Assembly: GCF_900086985.1 (NCBI RefSeq) | Contig: NZ_LT593974.1 | Location: forward strand, 2,852,001 to 2,916,000 | From: Halomonas sp. HL-93 | GTDB lineage: Bacteria; Pseudomonadota; Gammaproteobacteria; Pseudomonadales; Halomonadaceae | DNA: 64,000 bases | Direction: 5' to 3' | Shown: piece by piece, positions 9,101 through 16,203 of the stretch | Position numbering within the stretch: the first letter of the stretch is position 1 | Layout: every line of letters begins with the position of its first letter | Notes under the pieces: generated by a model | What the model was told of the DNA's origin: nothing | Databases searched by the model: none | What the model saw: only the letters and a program-made list of their open reading frames with translations | Made by a program: the position numbers and the translations under genes

Positions 9101-9907
9101 GCGTTCGAGGTGCTGGATGAACCGCAGGATCTCTCCGAGCCGGACGCGTTTCACCTGCACAAGTTTCCGCGTGGCCCCGGTCCCGGCACCTTCCTGCACG
9201 GCTTGCTGGAATGGGCAGGTAGGGAAGGCTTTGCCACCGCCGCGACCGACAGCGCTGCCCTTGATGATATGCTCTGGCGGCGGGTGCAACTGCGCGGCTG
9301 GCAGGCATGGCAAGAACCGCTGGCCGGTTGGCTCACCACACTGCTAACCACGCCCTTGCCACTGAACCAAAGCGACAGCGTGCCGCTCACCGAGCTTGGC
9401 AGCTATCAGGTCGAGCTGGAGTTCTGGTTCGCCGCCAAACAGGTCAACACCCAGGCCATCGACACCCTTGTTAGCAAGCACTTACTGCCTGGGATGGAAC
9501 GGCCCGCACTGGACGCCGACACCCTGAACGGCATGCTGAAAGGCTTTATCGACCTGGCCTTCGAGCACCAAGGGCGCTTCTACGTGCTTGACTGGAAATC
9601 CAACTATTTGGGGCCGGACGACAGCGCCTACGAACCCGAAGCCCTGCGCCAGGCGCTGCTGACCAAACGCTACGACCTGCAGGCCGCGCTTTACCTGCTG
9701 GCCATGCACCGGCTTTTAAAAGCGCGCCTGCCCGACTACGACCCGCACCAGCACCTGGGCGGCTCGATGACGGTCTTTCTGCGCGGCAGCCGCAGCCCAG
9801 GGCGCGGCGTCTTTGCCGAGCCCGCCCCGGTTGAACTTATTGAAGCTCTGGACGCCCTGTTTGCCGGTGAGCCGGTTTCCACCACGTCGCAAGAGGCCAC
9901 GCTATGA
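6110..9907 (+). CDS. recB: exodeoxyribonuclease V subunit beta (RecB)
   Basis: 3'-5' helicase and the only nuclease of RecBCD. 1265 residues. Walker A EASAGTGKTFTI near residue 25; the UvrD-type helicase motifs TFTNAATQELRERI, LIDEFQDTDPIQYRIF, LIGDPKQAIYAFRGAD, TNFRSS, VTIHKSKGLEYPLVFLPF and KLYVALTRARHATWLG follow in order. The C-terminal nuclease domain shows GFIDLAFEHQGRFYVLDWKSN, with the catalytic Asp and Asp-x-Lys. Start ATG overlaps the recC stop. Residues about 95-137 (RKEPDQ...RRPAAEPP) are low in homology-type content and are encoded by a hairpin-containing stretch; see the separate entry. The frame stays open, so the protein is probably functional. Confidence 0.97.
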   Translation: MNQDANRVTPLNALTLPLHGSRLIEASAGTGKTFTIALLYVRLVLGGQHSEDDTAFVRPLTPPEILVVTFTNAATQELRERIRNRLVEAAGVFRKEPDQAKGAGQSEGLLPGMAKVAPTDGFTAPSRRPAAEPPADDPLLLQLRDQYDEATWPACARRLELAAEWMDEAAVSTIHSWCYRMLREHAFDSGSLFSLDLENDQHELEQEVVRDYWRTFYYPLDAEALGHITRYWKSPDELHAQVARLLAESDALGSQRPNPAETLSAAEAERQATLSTLKAPWPAWLDELVPALEDAAKRKAFKGQSFNAKNRANWLGALREWSESDLERPALTPAAWKRLTPEGMAEIWKDGAPPCPAAFEALAELPEALKALPEPRNDLLIHAVQWCKVRLEREQERRAEMGPNDLLSHLDRALQGPNREALAAQILRQFPVALIDEFQDTDPIQYRIFNAVFEVAKPRRDAAILLIGDPKQAIYAFRGADIFTYLQARQDTAGRHVTLGTNFRSSRAMVEAVNHCFTYADRQPAGAFLFREEGGDNPLPFQPVTAKGRDEQLVHQDQPLPAMTLWALPSDEALSKTAYQTEMAERCASHMTELLSAGQQAESGFQKDDQLTALKPSDMAVLVNGLQEARAIRLALASRGVKSVYLSDHDKVFSSPMAGQVERWLRACAEPLASSRQAEAHLRAALATPVLGLTLADLDHLQQSELAWEARVEQFSHYHRLWQRQGVLPLVRRLMVDFDIPARLLAEFEDGERLLTDLLHLGELLQQASAELDGEHALIRFLYDAIADPESHGDSHKLRLESDADLVKVVTIHKSKGLEYPLVFLPFIANHRPVSDKDLPLRWHDAHGNLQLSLSADEDTLATADRERLGEDLRKLYVALTRARHATWLGLAPLKELENSAIGHLINGGKPLDPEALTAKLDELTEGSDIRVDAPPEPTALRLAPPQQTTTLEHARTPKRPAKEHWWIASYSALRLSGTLTAPVLTPLEPTTAQEATAFEVLDEPQDLSEPDAFHLHKFPRGPGPGTFLHGLLEWAGREGFATAATDSAALDDMLWRRVQLRGWQAWQEPLAGWLTTLLTTPLPLNQSDSVPLTELGSYQVELEFWFAAKQVNTQAIDTLVSKHLLPGMERPALDADTLNGMLKGFIDLAFEHQGRFYVLDWKSNYLGPDDSAYEPEALRQALLTKRYDLQAALYLLAMHRLLKARLPDYDPHQHLGGSMTVFLRGSRSPGRGVFAEPAPVELIEALDALFAGEPVSTTSQEATL
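6434..6455. repeat. hairpin of a repetitive element inserted in frame in recB
   Basis: CTTTTGCCA-GGGA-TGGCAAAAG is a perfect 9-bp stem with a 4-nt loop. The whole atypical stretch is about 6390-6522, encoding GLLPGMAKVAPTDGFTAPSR and its flanks between helicase blocks. It resembles intergenic repeats I associate with Halomonas genomes, but this is from memory and unverified. The insertion length keeps the recB frame. Confidence 0.55.
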
Positions 9908-12216
9908 GCCGCAAACGCACCAACGGCCACCCAGGCGACACCCAAACGTTTGACCTGTTTGACGACACCAACGCCGAGACGAGCGAGCCAACGCCCACGG
10001 CGGCTACCACGCAAGTAAGCGCTCACCTTGCGCTAAGCGACACGACCGAACTACTAGCGCTGTGCGAGCGCTGGGTGGCTCGCGGCTGGCTGCGGGATCT
10101 AGACCGCGCCCTGGTGCGCTTCCTCGCCATGGAAGCACCGGACGCCCCACCGCTGCTGCTACTCGGCGCCGCGCTTGCCAGCCACCAGCTAGGCCGCGGC
10201 CATGTGTGCCTGGATCTAAACGCCACGCTCAGCGCACCGGACTTTGCGCTCTCGCTACCGCCGGAAGGCGACGATCTTACCGACCCGCCGCCGCTACCCA
10301 GCCAGGTGCTCGCCACGCTAACGCTCGCCGAATGGCAAGCCGCGCTCAACCACCCATTGCTTGCCAGCGCCGGCCCCGGCAATACCCCCCTGGTGGTCAG
10401 CCACAACGGCAACACCACCAAGCTCTACCTACGCCGCTACTGGCAATACGAACAAACCCTGCACCAGGAAATCGCCAACCGCCTCACCGGCGAAGAAGGC
10501 ACCTGTAGGAGCCCAATTCATTGGGCGATGGGTGACGAACGTCACCCCGAATTACTCGCCAACGCGCTAAACGTTCTATTTAAAAAAACCACAACCCTAG
10601 ACTGGCAAAAAACCGCCTGCGCCCTCGCCGCCCGCAACCGCTTCGGCATTATTACCGGCGGCCCCGGCACCGGCAAAACCACCACCGTGGTGCGCCTGCT
10701 CGCCCTACTGCAAACCCTGCAACTGGCTGAGCCCAATGCCCAACCGCTGCGCATCCGCCTGGCCGCCCCCACAGGCAAAGCCGCCGCCCGGCTGAATGAA
10801 TCCATCGCCGGGCAGGTAAGCCTCTTGCCATTCGAGTCATTAAGCACTTTGTTGGAGCCCGATTCACTGGTGGTCCGACATATCGGCGATGAAGCGGGCT
10901 CGGGCCAACTACAGGCAGCAATACCAACCGAGGTCACGACACTTCACCGCTTACTAGGCGCCCGCCCCGATACCCGCCACTTCCGCCACAACGCCGCCAA
11001 CCCGCTGGCGCTGGACGTGCTGGTGATCGACGAAGCCTCGATGGTGGATATCGAAATGATGACCGCCGTGCTGCGCGCCCTGCCCGCCCAGGCGCAGTTG
11101 GTACTGTTGGGGGATAAAGACCAGCTCGCCTCGGTGGAAGCCGGTGCCGTACTGGGCGATCTGTGCCTCCGCGCCGAAGCCGCCCACTACACACCGGAGA
11201 CCGCTCAGTGGCTGGAAAGCGCCACCGGCCAGCCGCTACCGCAGGACTACATCGACGCCCAGGGCCAGCCCCTCGACCAGGCGATTACCATGCTGCGGGT
11301 CAGCCACCGCTTCAACGAGCACAGCGGCATCGGCCAGCTGGCCCAGGCGATCAACCAGCCAAGCCACGCCCAAAGCGACCAGGAAAAACACCAGGCGGTG
11401 AACCAGGTACTGCGCCACGGCTACCCGGACCTGCACCACCTGACGCTGACCGACGACGCCGCGCTAGATAAGCTGGTCATTCACGGCAGCCCCGACAAGT
11501 TTATCAACGACGGCGAAGGCCGCACCAACCACAACGGCGCCCCCATCGCCCCACCCACCGGCTACCGCCACTACCTGAACGTACTGAACGCCCAGCGCCC
11601 GCGCGGGGCATCGTTTGAGGAAGATGCGAAAGCCTATGACAACTGGGCAAGCGCCGTACTCAGCGCCTACAGCCACTTCCAGCTGCTCTGCGCACTGCGC
11701 AAAGGCCCGTGGGGGGTAGAAGGCCTGAACCTGCGTATCGCCAAGACGTTGCGCCATGAAAAGCTGCTGTACGGGAGTGACTTCACGCTGGAAAAAGGCT
11801 GGTATGAAGGCCGCCCGGTGCTCGTTACCCAAAACGACTACGGCCTGAAACTGATGAACGGCGATATCGGCATCACGCTAGCGGTACCCGACCCAAGAAC
11901 GCCCGGCAAATCGCTACTTAGAGTCGCCTTTCCCACCAGCGACCCGGAAAAGCCCATCCGCTGGGTACTCCCTTCTCGCCTGCACGCGGTGGAAACCGTG
12001 TTCGCGATGACGGTACACAAATCCCAAGGCTCGGAGTTCTTGCACACCGCCCTACTGCTACCGCCCACCCTCAACCCAATCCTCACCCGCGAGCTGGTCT
12101 ACACCGGCATCACCCGCGCCCGCGAATGGCTTACGGTGGTTGAAGCCAAGCGTGGGATTTTGAATGAGGCGGTGATTAGGGAGGTTATGAGGGTTAGTGG
12201 GTTGGATGAGATTTAA
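9904..12216 (+). CDS. recD: exodeoxyribonuclease V subunit alpha (RecD)
   Basis: 5'-3' helicase motor of RecBCD. 770 residues, longer than the E. coli protein (608). Helicase motifs: Walker A GGPGTGKTTTVVRLLALL near residue 250, AAPTGKAAARL, Walker B LVIDEASMVDIEMM, LLGDKDQLASVEAGAVLGDL, VSHRF, and the C-terminal MTVHKSQGSEF and YTGITRAREWLTVVE. Start ATG overlaps the recB stop by 4 nt. Two probable extra segments: a REP-like insertion at residues about 200-215, and a region near residues 520-570 (INDGEGRTNHNGAPIAPPTG). The stop codon lies inside the outer end of the first attC-like site of the adjacent cassette island. Confidence 0.96.
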   Translation: MSRKRTNGHPGDTQTFDLFDDTNAETSEPTPTAATTQVSAHLALSDTTELLALCERWVARGWLRDLDRALVRFLAMEAPDAPPLLLLGAALASHQLGRGHVCLDLNATLSAPDFALSLPPEGDDLTDPPPLPSQVLATLTLAEWQAALNHPLLASAGPGNTPLVVSHNGNTTKLYLRRYWQYEQTLHQEIANRLTGEEGTCRSPIHWAMGDERHPELLANALNVLFKKTTTLDWQKTACALAARNRFGIITGGPGTGKTTTVVRLLALLQTLQLAEPNAQPLRIRLAAPTGKAAARLNESIAGQVSLLPFESLSTLLEPDSLVVRHIGDEAGSGQLQAAIPTEVTTLHRLLGARPDTRHFRHNAANPLALDVLVIDEASMVDIEMMTAVLRALPAQAQLVLLGDKDQLASVEAGAVLGDLCLRAEAAHYTPETAQWLESATGQPLPQDYIDAQGQPLDQAITMLRVSHRFNEHSGIGQLAQAINQPSHAQSDQEKHQAVNQVLRHGYPDLHHLTLTDDAALDKLVIHGSPDKFINDGEGRTNHNGAPIAPPTGYRHYLNVLNAQRPRGASFEEDAKAYDNWASAVLSAYSHFQLLCALRKGPWGVEGLNLRIAKTLRHEKLLYGSDFTLEKGWYEGRPVLVTQNDYGLKLMNGDIGITLAVPDPRTPGKSLLRVAFPTSDPEKPIRWVLPSRLHAVETVFAMTVHKSQGSEFLHTALLLPPTLNPILTRELVYTGITRAREWLTVVEAKRGILNEAVIREVMRVSGLDEI
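10503..10547. repeat. REP-like double hairpin inserted in frame in recD
   Basis: TGTAGGAGC is followed by GCCCAAT-TC-ATTGGGC (10511-10526), then GGTGACG-AA-CGTCACC (10531-10546). Both are perfect 7-bp stems with 2-nt loops. TGTAGGAGC heads are typical of gammaproteobacterial REP elements. It encodes TCRSPIHWAMGDERHP upstream of the Walker A domain and keeps the frame open. Confidence 0.65.
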
Positions 12217-12297
12217 CGCCTCACTTCACCGGCAGCAATAAGCAGAGCGACAAAGGAGCGGCGCTTATTGCTATCCGAGTGCATGTGATTGTTATAA
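12211..12297 (-). repeat. attC-like site 1 (between recD and thsB)
   Basis: On the minus strand it runs from TTATAAC to GTTAAAT; GTTAAAT fits the GTTRRRY core exactly. The inner stem AGCAATAAGC/GCTTATTGCT is perfect (12234-12243 with 12263-12272). The outer arms pair as AAC..TCAC..CAC..CGG with bulged bases. It begins 1 bp after the thsB stop. Alternatively a bidirectional terminator, but it lacks a T-run. Confidence 0.65.
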
Positions 12298-12298
12298 A

Positions 12299-12742
12299 TT
12301 ACTTTCCGGCAAGCTTTGCTGCTTCTTCTATCCACTTAGAAAGATCTTCTGAATTTGTATACTTATATGCCTTAAAGCCATTTTTTTCGATCTGACTCGG
12401 TATCGCACCTGGAGAACCAGCCTCGCCGCCTTTATCTTTCAAGTGATGAATTTGGACAGCTACGAGACCATTCCCCCTAGCCAAAGATTGCTCTATTTCA
12501 TAATCAATATATTTACGGTCTTTAGTACCATAAGTAACAAAGACGACAGTCACTGAGGTGCGTTCGAGCGCTCCGTCGATCATTTTTTTAATTTCTTTAT
12601 CACCCTTTTTCTTTGCCTCCTCCCACAAAGAGGCGTCTTGGAACCCCGCTGCTGCAGTCCCGGTTACATTAGGAATACTACGTATTTGATTGACCTTCCA
12701 GACATACTTGTAGTGAAAACTGAAAAATACACGACGTGCCAT
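12299..12742 (-). CDS. thsB: Thoeris protein ThsB, TIR-like domain
   Basis: Small TIR-like (MTH538/DUF1863 type) protein of 147 residues. In Thoeris, ThsB senses phage infection and makes a cyclic ADP-ribose isomer from NAD+ that activates ThsA. Seen here: N-terminal strand RRVFFSFHYKYVWKVNQIR, central TSVTVVFVTYGTKDRKYIDYEIEQSL (Glu in YEIEQS is the expected catalytic region), then GNGLVAVQIHHLKD and a C-terminal helix SEDLSKWIEEAAKLAGK. ATG 12742 has AAGGAG 7 nt upstream and lies 3 bp after the thsA stop, so the two are one operon. The cassette context is described under the array. Confidence 0.9.
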   Translation of the reverse strand: MARRVFFSFHYKYVWKVNQIRSIPNVTGTAAAGFQDASLWEEAKKKGDKEIKKMIDGALERTSVTVVFVTYGTKDRKYIDYEIEQSLARGNGLVAVQIHHLKDKGGEAGSPGAIPSQIEKNGFKAYKYTNSEDLSKWIEEAAKLAGK

Positions 12743-12745
12743 GAT

Positions 12746-14185
12746 TTACTCCTTGCAGATTAATTCTAAAGTTTCGATTATCCTAGACAAGAGCTGATCT
12801 GGATCATCAACGTCTTCACCTAGCTTTTGAAATGATTTTTTTAATTCCTCTGTTGATCCAGGGAAATAACCTTCCCAGTTCGCTACAACCCTATCCCAAA
12901 GCTCTTGTGCCATCCAGCCGCTTGCGCCAATTGGCAAAACTGACAAATTCATTTCCTCGGCGAGCTTAAACTCTTCTTCAACGCCACCAGCCAGAGCTGT
13001 TGTGCCTTCTAGATCTTTATTTCCCATAAAAAAGATGGCAACCCCAGCGCGACCGATAAGGTCTTTCCTATACTCGGACCACGTTTCGGCTCGCTCATCG
13101 GCGTCTTCAATATATTGGGGAAATGGCCTCAAGATAGCATAATCAGCGATTCGGAGGCCCGGTTTTTGATAGACTTTTCTAATAACTCCAGTAATAAAGG
13201 CATTGCCTATACCTAAGCCGACACCTGAAGCAACCTTGAATCCCTTATCGACGAGAATCTCACCTAGAGAACATAGAAATCGCTCAACGCTCTCTCTATC
13301 CCATGGTGCGAACTCGTGAGCGCTACCAGATAAGAAAACTGTATTCCTTCTATATCGATGCTCTAGTGTCTTGAGCATATCAGTGATTTCTGAGTAGTCG
13401 TTTACCAATATTGTTTTAATATTAAATCTTTGTAGATCCTTTATTAACAGCCCTTGCCTAATGGATTCATGCTGAAAAATTTCATCACTCGGGCAATCCT
13501 TTCGCTCGACCACCTTGAATATGCAATAATGTTGCCTCTGGTGCTCTTTAAAACTTATTCTAATTCTACTGAGCACATAATCGAGATTCGGATCAGAAAG
13601 ACCGAACCCTATAAAAAGAAATGTTTTAGAAACCAGATCGCCAGAAAGCGCGTTAACATAAGGGCCTTTATCAAGGAAGTATCGCTCGTAGTCATCTTTG
13701 GTGATTACGGCAGAATCGGCGTGATCTACATCGCCATGCATCTTATAGACTACCGCATCCCTTCCTTTTCGAGTCGTTGCCAGTTGATTAACTGTATATT
13801 TTACATCAGGTAGCTTTCCTGCTTGCTCAAGAGACCTCTCAATTAGCTTATCGTAATTTGTTGTCCAAAAGGTTTCTATGGGCAACCTCGCTAAAATTTT
13901 ATGGTTCTCGGTGGGAGCAGAACTCTTGCCAAGCTGATCCAATATTTCTTGGTTAAGCCGATGCCGACCATTATCATTAACGTGAAACTGTGCTAAGGTG
14001 ATGAGATCTGTTTCGGCTTCTATATCAATTCCTAGCTCATCAGCCAGCGGCTTGAGTAAAGACTTCCAATTTACATAACCTGCGGGAATTGATAGGCCAG
14101 CTCCGGCGAATATTCCGGCGTTATGCTCAAGTAATTCGCCAAGAAACCTATCAAGAAATACTTGTTTCTCTCGTTCACTAGACAT
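12746..14185 (-). CDS. thsA: Thoeris effector ThsA, SIR2-SLOG NADase
   Basis: Effector of Thoeris abortive defence: when its SLOG domain binds the ThsB signal, the SIR2 domain hydrolyses NAD+ and the infected cell dies. 479-480 residues, the expected length. SIR2 part: GAGLSIPAG near residue 30, TTNYDKLIE with the catalytic Asn near 111, YKMHGD with the catalytic His near 151, FLFIGFGLSDPNLDYVL near 190. SLOG part from about residue 280: VFLSGSAHEFAPWDRESVERFL, SGVGLGIGNAFITG, IFFMGNK and AGGVEEEFKLA. The second of two tandem ATGs (14185) is preferred because GGAGG lies 4 nt away; 14188 is possible. First gene of a two-gene cassette. Confidence 0.93.
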   Translation of the reverse strand: MSSEREKQVFLDRFLGELLEHNAGIFAGAGLSIPAGYVNWKSLLKPLADELGIDIEAETDLITLAQFHVNDNGRHRLNQEILDQLGKSSAPTENHKILARLPIETFWTTNYDKLIERSLEQAGKLPDVKYTVNQLATTRKGRDAVVYKMHGDVDHADSAVITKDDYERYFLDKGPYVNALSGDLVSKTFLFIGFGLSDPNLDYVLSRIRISFKEHQRQHYCIFKVVERKDCPSDEIFQHESIRQGLLIKDLQRFNIKTILVNDYSEITDMLKTLEHRYRRNTVFLSGSAHEFAPWDRESVERFLCSLGEILVDKGFKVASGVGLGIGNAFITGVIRKVYQKPGLRIADYAILRPFPQYIEDADERAETWSEYRKDLIGRAGVAIFFMGNKDLEGTTALAGGVEEEFKLAEEMNLSVLPIGASGWMAQELWDRVVANWEGYFPGSTEELKKSFQKLGEDVDDPDQLLSRIIETLELICKE

Positions 14186-14203
14186 CATGCCTCCGATACT
14201 ACG

Positions 14204-14255
14204 TTATAACGCCAAGGCTAAGTGCAAACCGGCCAGTTTGACCCCCTTGTTAACT
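14204..14255 (-). repeat. attC-like site 2 (between the unknown-partner gene and thsA)
   Basis: On the minus strand: AGTTAAC, then an inner near-perfect palindrome CAAACTGGCCGGTTTG, ending GTTATAA. The outer arms share AAC, AAGG and CAAAC with three bulged bases on one arm. The TAA stop of the upstream gene is embedded in AGTTAAC. ThsA starts 19 bp further on. Confidence 0.6.
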
Positions 14256-15173
14256 TCTGATTTCTAGTAGCTCGTAAAAAATAGAAGATTCATTAGTTAA
14301 TGGATTTTCAGTTTCAGTGACTTGGCAATAAAGTGTCACTTCCTGCTCAAGGTGAAGTTCACTGACGGTCGGAAGTAAGCGTTTAGGATAAAGTATTTTT
14401 ATGAGGTTACCTTCCGCTGACCTTAAGTCTATCCGTTCACGCTTGCTTAGCAGCTCTACTTTTCCGTAAAGAACCACCCGTTCTTCTTCCATCACTTCAG
14501 TAACCTCAAGTGCAGCTGTTACTGAATCAAGAACATCTTTACTTCCTTTCCAATGTCGAACCCTCTCTCCCGAGAATGTCCATGTAAATTCAGCTTCAGC
14601 ATCATGGGTTCGAATAATTTTTAGAAAATTACGCAGACTTTTGGCGCCTAATGGCCCTAAGTCGTTAACTGAATTAAGAAATTCTTCCCCTCTTCCCCCA
14701 GAATCAAGAACGGAAAATACGCGCTCGATAGCTCCTTTACTTAATCCATCATCTAATAGATCCCTCTCAGCCGCTGCTGAAACTATAAACCTCGAAGATC
14801 CGGGCAAGAGCCCTTCAAGCCTTAAATCTAAATCCCCGTATAAATGCTGTGGAACTCTTTTCCTATCTATACCACCTTGGGTTAGACGGAGCGCCGCGTA
14901 GCCAAGTGTTTTTCGTACTTCTTCAGTCAACTTTGATACAAATGCAAGAGGAGCACTACCAGTTTTAAGATCTGGAGCGTTTATTCGGAAATCCAACATT
15001 TCGAATGCCGGACTTACCTTCGAAGTAAGTTCGATCTTGTCTAATTCATCAATATGGTTTTCAAGCGAAGCAGCGGTCAACTGATAGGCGAAATTTCCTT
15101 CTTCAGCCTTTTTATTGGCCTCTTCGAGGAGCCTTCTTGCCTCATTCTTTTGTTGGCTAATTTTTTCACTCAT
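14250..15173 (-). CDS. unknown protein coupled to a nucleotidyltransferase
   Basis: 307 residues from ATG 15173, which overlaps the upstream nucleotidyltransferase stop by 4 nt; the longer frame back to 15242 would overlap that gene by 73 bp. I recognise no family. Visible: a charged N-terminal helix, probably coiled coil (residues 1-50, SEKISQQKNEARRLLEEANK...), a middle segment RLEGLLPGSSRFIVSAAAERDLLDDGLSKGAIERVFSVLD, and a beta-rich C-terminal third (VVLYGKVELLSKRERIDLRS...LEQEVTLYCQVTETE) that could be an OB-like fold. No signal peptide or membrane segment. It shares a cassette only with the nucleotidyltransferase, so they probably act together; defence or toxin-antitoxin roles are possible but unproven. 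Confidence 0.7.
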   Translation of the reverse strand: MSEKISQQKNEARRLLEEANKKAEEGNFAYQLTAASLENHIDELDKIELTSKVSPAFEMLDFRINAPDLKTGSAPLAFVSKLTEEVRKTLGYAALRLTQGGIDRKRVPQHLYGDLDLRLEGLLPGSSRFIVSAAAERDLLDDGLSKGAIERVFSVLDSGGRGEEFLNSVNDLGPLGAKSLRNFLKIIRTHDAEAEFTWTFSGERVRHWKGSKDVLDSVTAALEVTEVMEEERVVLYGKVELLSKRERIDLRSAEGNLIKILYPKRLLPTVSELHLEQEVTLYCQVTETENPLTNESSIFYELLEIRS

Positions 15174-15613
15174 GTCGCCACCATTATCCGCGCGATACCT
15201 TTCGGCTGCTCGTTTCTGTCGAAGCCAAACCAGCCACGCCAATAACTCCTCAATTGTTGATTTTCAGCTGCACAAAAATAAACGTCTAAGCCGAATCTCT
15301 TTTTGACTGTTGGCTTATCTAATAATGCTTTGAGCAAGTCTTTTTCCTGAGGCGGTAATGCATTTACTTCCGTTTCAGATGAAAATATAACCAAGTCGAT
15401 ATCATTCGGGTTTAACTTATTCGTCGTGAAAGAGCCATCTAGCCACAACTCGGCCGAAGCGCCCAAATCCGAAAAAAGCTTTGCGTAAGCTTCAAGATTA
15501 GCTATCAATTGCGCCCTTGTCCTCGAATCTGCAAAGTCTTTGAGAAAATGATTTCCAATCTCATCCAGCTCAAAGTCGTGCAGTCCGGGCTCCAGTATTG
15601 GTTCTTCTTCCAT
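15170..15613 (-). CDS. nucleotidyltransferase-fold protein (DUF6932-like)
   Basis: 147 residues. The core ELWLDGSFTTNKLNPNDIDLVIFSS near residues 60-85 carries the G-S-x(n)-D-x-D pattern of the Pol-beta nucleotidyltransferase fold (GS then NDIDLVIF). The rest is helical (FLKDFADSRTRAQLIANLEAYAKLFSDLG before it; EKDLLKALLDKPTVKKRFGLDVYFCAAE after it, with a possible third acidic residue in GLDVYF). Enzymes of this kind add nucleotides to proteins, tRNAs or small molecules; the substrate here is unknown. First gene of a two-gene cassette, starting 17 bp inside attC-like site 3, with 4-nt overlap to its partner. Confidence 0.75.
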   Translation of the reverse strand: MEEEPILEPGLHDFELDEIGNHFLKDFADSRTRAQLIANLEAYAKLFSDLGASAELWLDGSFTTNKLNPNDIDLVIFSSETEVNALPPQEKDLLKALLDKPTVKKRFGLDVYFCAAENQQLRSYWRGWFGFDRNEQPKGIARIMVAT

Positions 15614-15630
15614 GTCAGACTCTTATGTTT

Positions 15631-15700
15631 AATTAACGCTTGGCTTTGCGGCGCACCGAAGCGCCAGCTAGGTGCGTCCGACAACAGCCGCTGGTTATGT
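15631..15700 (-). repeat. attC-like site 3
   Basis: The best of the four sites. On the minus strand it runs from ACATAAC to GTTAATT. The arms at 15635-15657 and 15671-15696 pair as AAC-GC-GGCT-TT-G-CGG-CGCACC with three unpaired bases confined to one arm. Inner loop about 13 nt. The TAA stop of the upstream gene is inside ACATAAC, and the nucleotidyltransferase ATG is 17 bp beyond the other end. This is the arrangement expected of an integron cassette boundary. Confidence 0.7.
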
Positions 15701-16159
15701 GCTGCTACGGCGCTGCACCACGGTTTTGTAGATGATGCGTCGATTTATCTTCTGCTTCCAAGCGGTTTGCTTGGGTGACAACTTCCGCTTCCTGCGAGTA
15801 TCCATTAAAAACTTGTACTCTTGATCGAAGATGTAACCAAGCTTGAAAGCATGATAGATCAAATCTTCGTTTGCATTGGCAGTATCATCGACCGCTATTC
15901 GACGCAGTCCAGCGAAAAGGTTTCCGGTCTCGATACCGATAAACCGGTTAATACAGACATTACCGACATACGTTGTGTTGCCATTTATCTGATTGCGGAT
16001 GTAGCAATGCTCTTTGATATCCTGGCCGCAGGGACAGCTATCAAATTCCTCACTGACTTCAACACCAATGAGCGCCCATTCAGTTCTCGCGGTATCGAAG
16101 TCGGTTGCCACTGAAAGGGGGAGAATATGGGCAGCCAACCGCTCTCTATTGTGATCCAC
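15695..16159 (-). CDS. small Cys/His protein, probably zinc-binding, unknown function
   Basis: About 154 residues from GTG 16159, which has GGAGG 5 nt upstream; a GTG at 16165 would sit directly on that GGAGG. The central segment CPCGQDIKEHCYIRNQINGNTTYVGNVCINRF holds Cys-x-Cys, His-Cys and a later Cys, a likely metal site seen in small phage and mobile-element proteins. The C-terminal third is strongly basic (RRKRKLSPKQTAWKQKINRR), so nucleic-acid binding is plausible. The stop lies inside attC-like site 3, making this a single-gene cassette. I do not recognise a named family. The function stays open. Confidence 0.7.
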   Translation of the reverse strand: MDHNRERLAAHILPLSVATDFDTARTEWALIGVEVSEEFDSCPCGQDIKEHCYIRNQINGNTTYVGNVCINRFIGIETGNLFAGLRRIAVDDTANANEDLIYHAFKLGYIFDQEYKFLMDTRRKRKLSPKQTAWKQKINRRIIYKTVVQRRSST

Positions 16160-16203
16160 ACTCACCTCCCCATGAGCACATAACAGTGATTCTTATACGC
16201 CCC

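Noticed and set aside
12234..12272. The 10-bp stem after recD as a simple terminator
   Set aside because: No T-run on either side, and the outer arms and stop-codon placement fit an attC-type site better.
13454..13813. Plus-strand open frame inside thsA
   Set aside because: It is antisense to the ThsA SIR2 domain and has no recognisable features.
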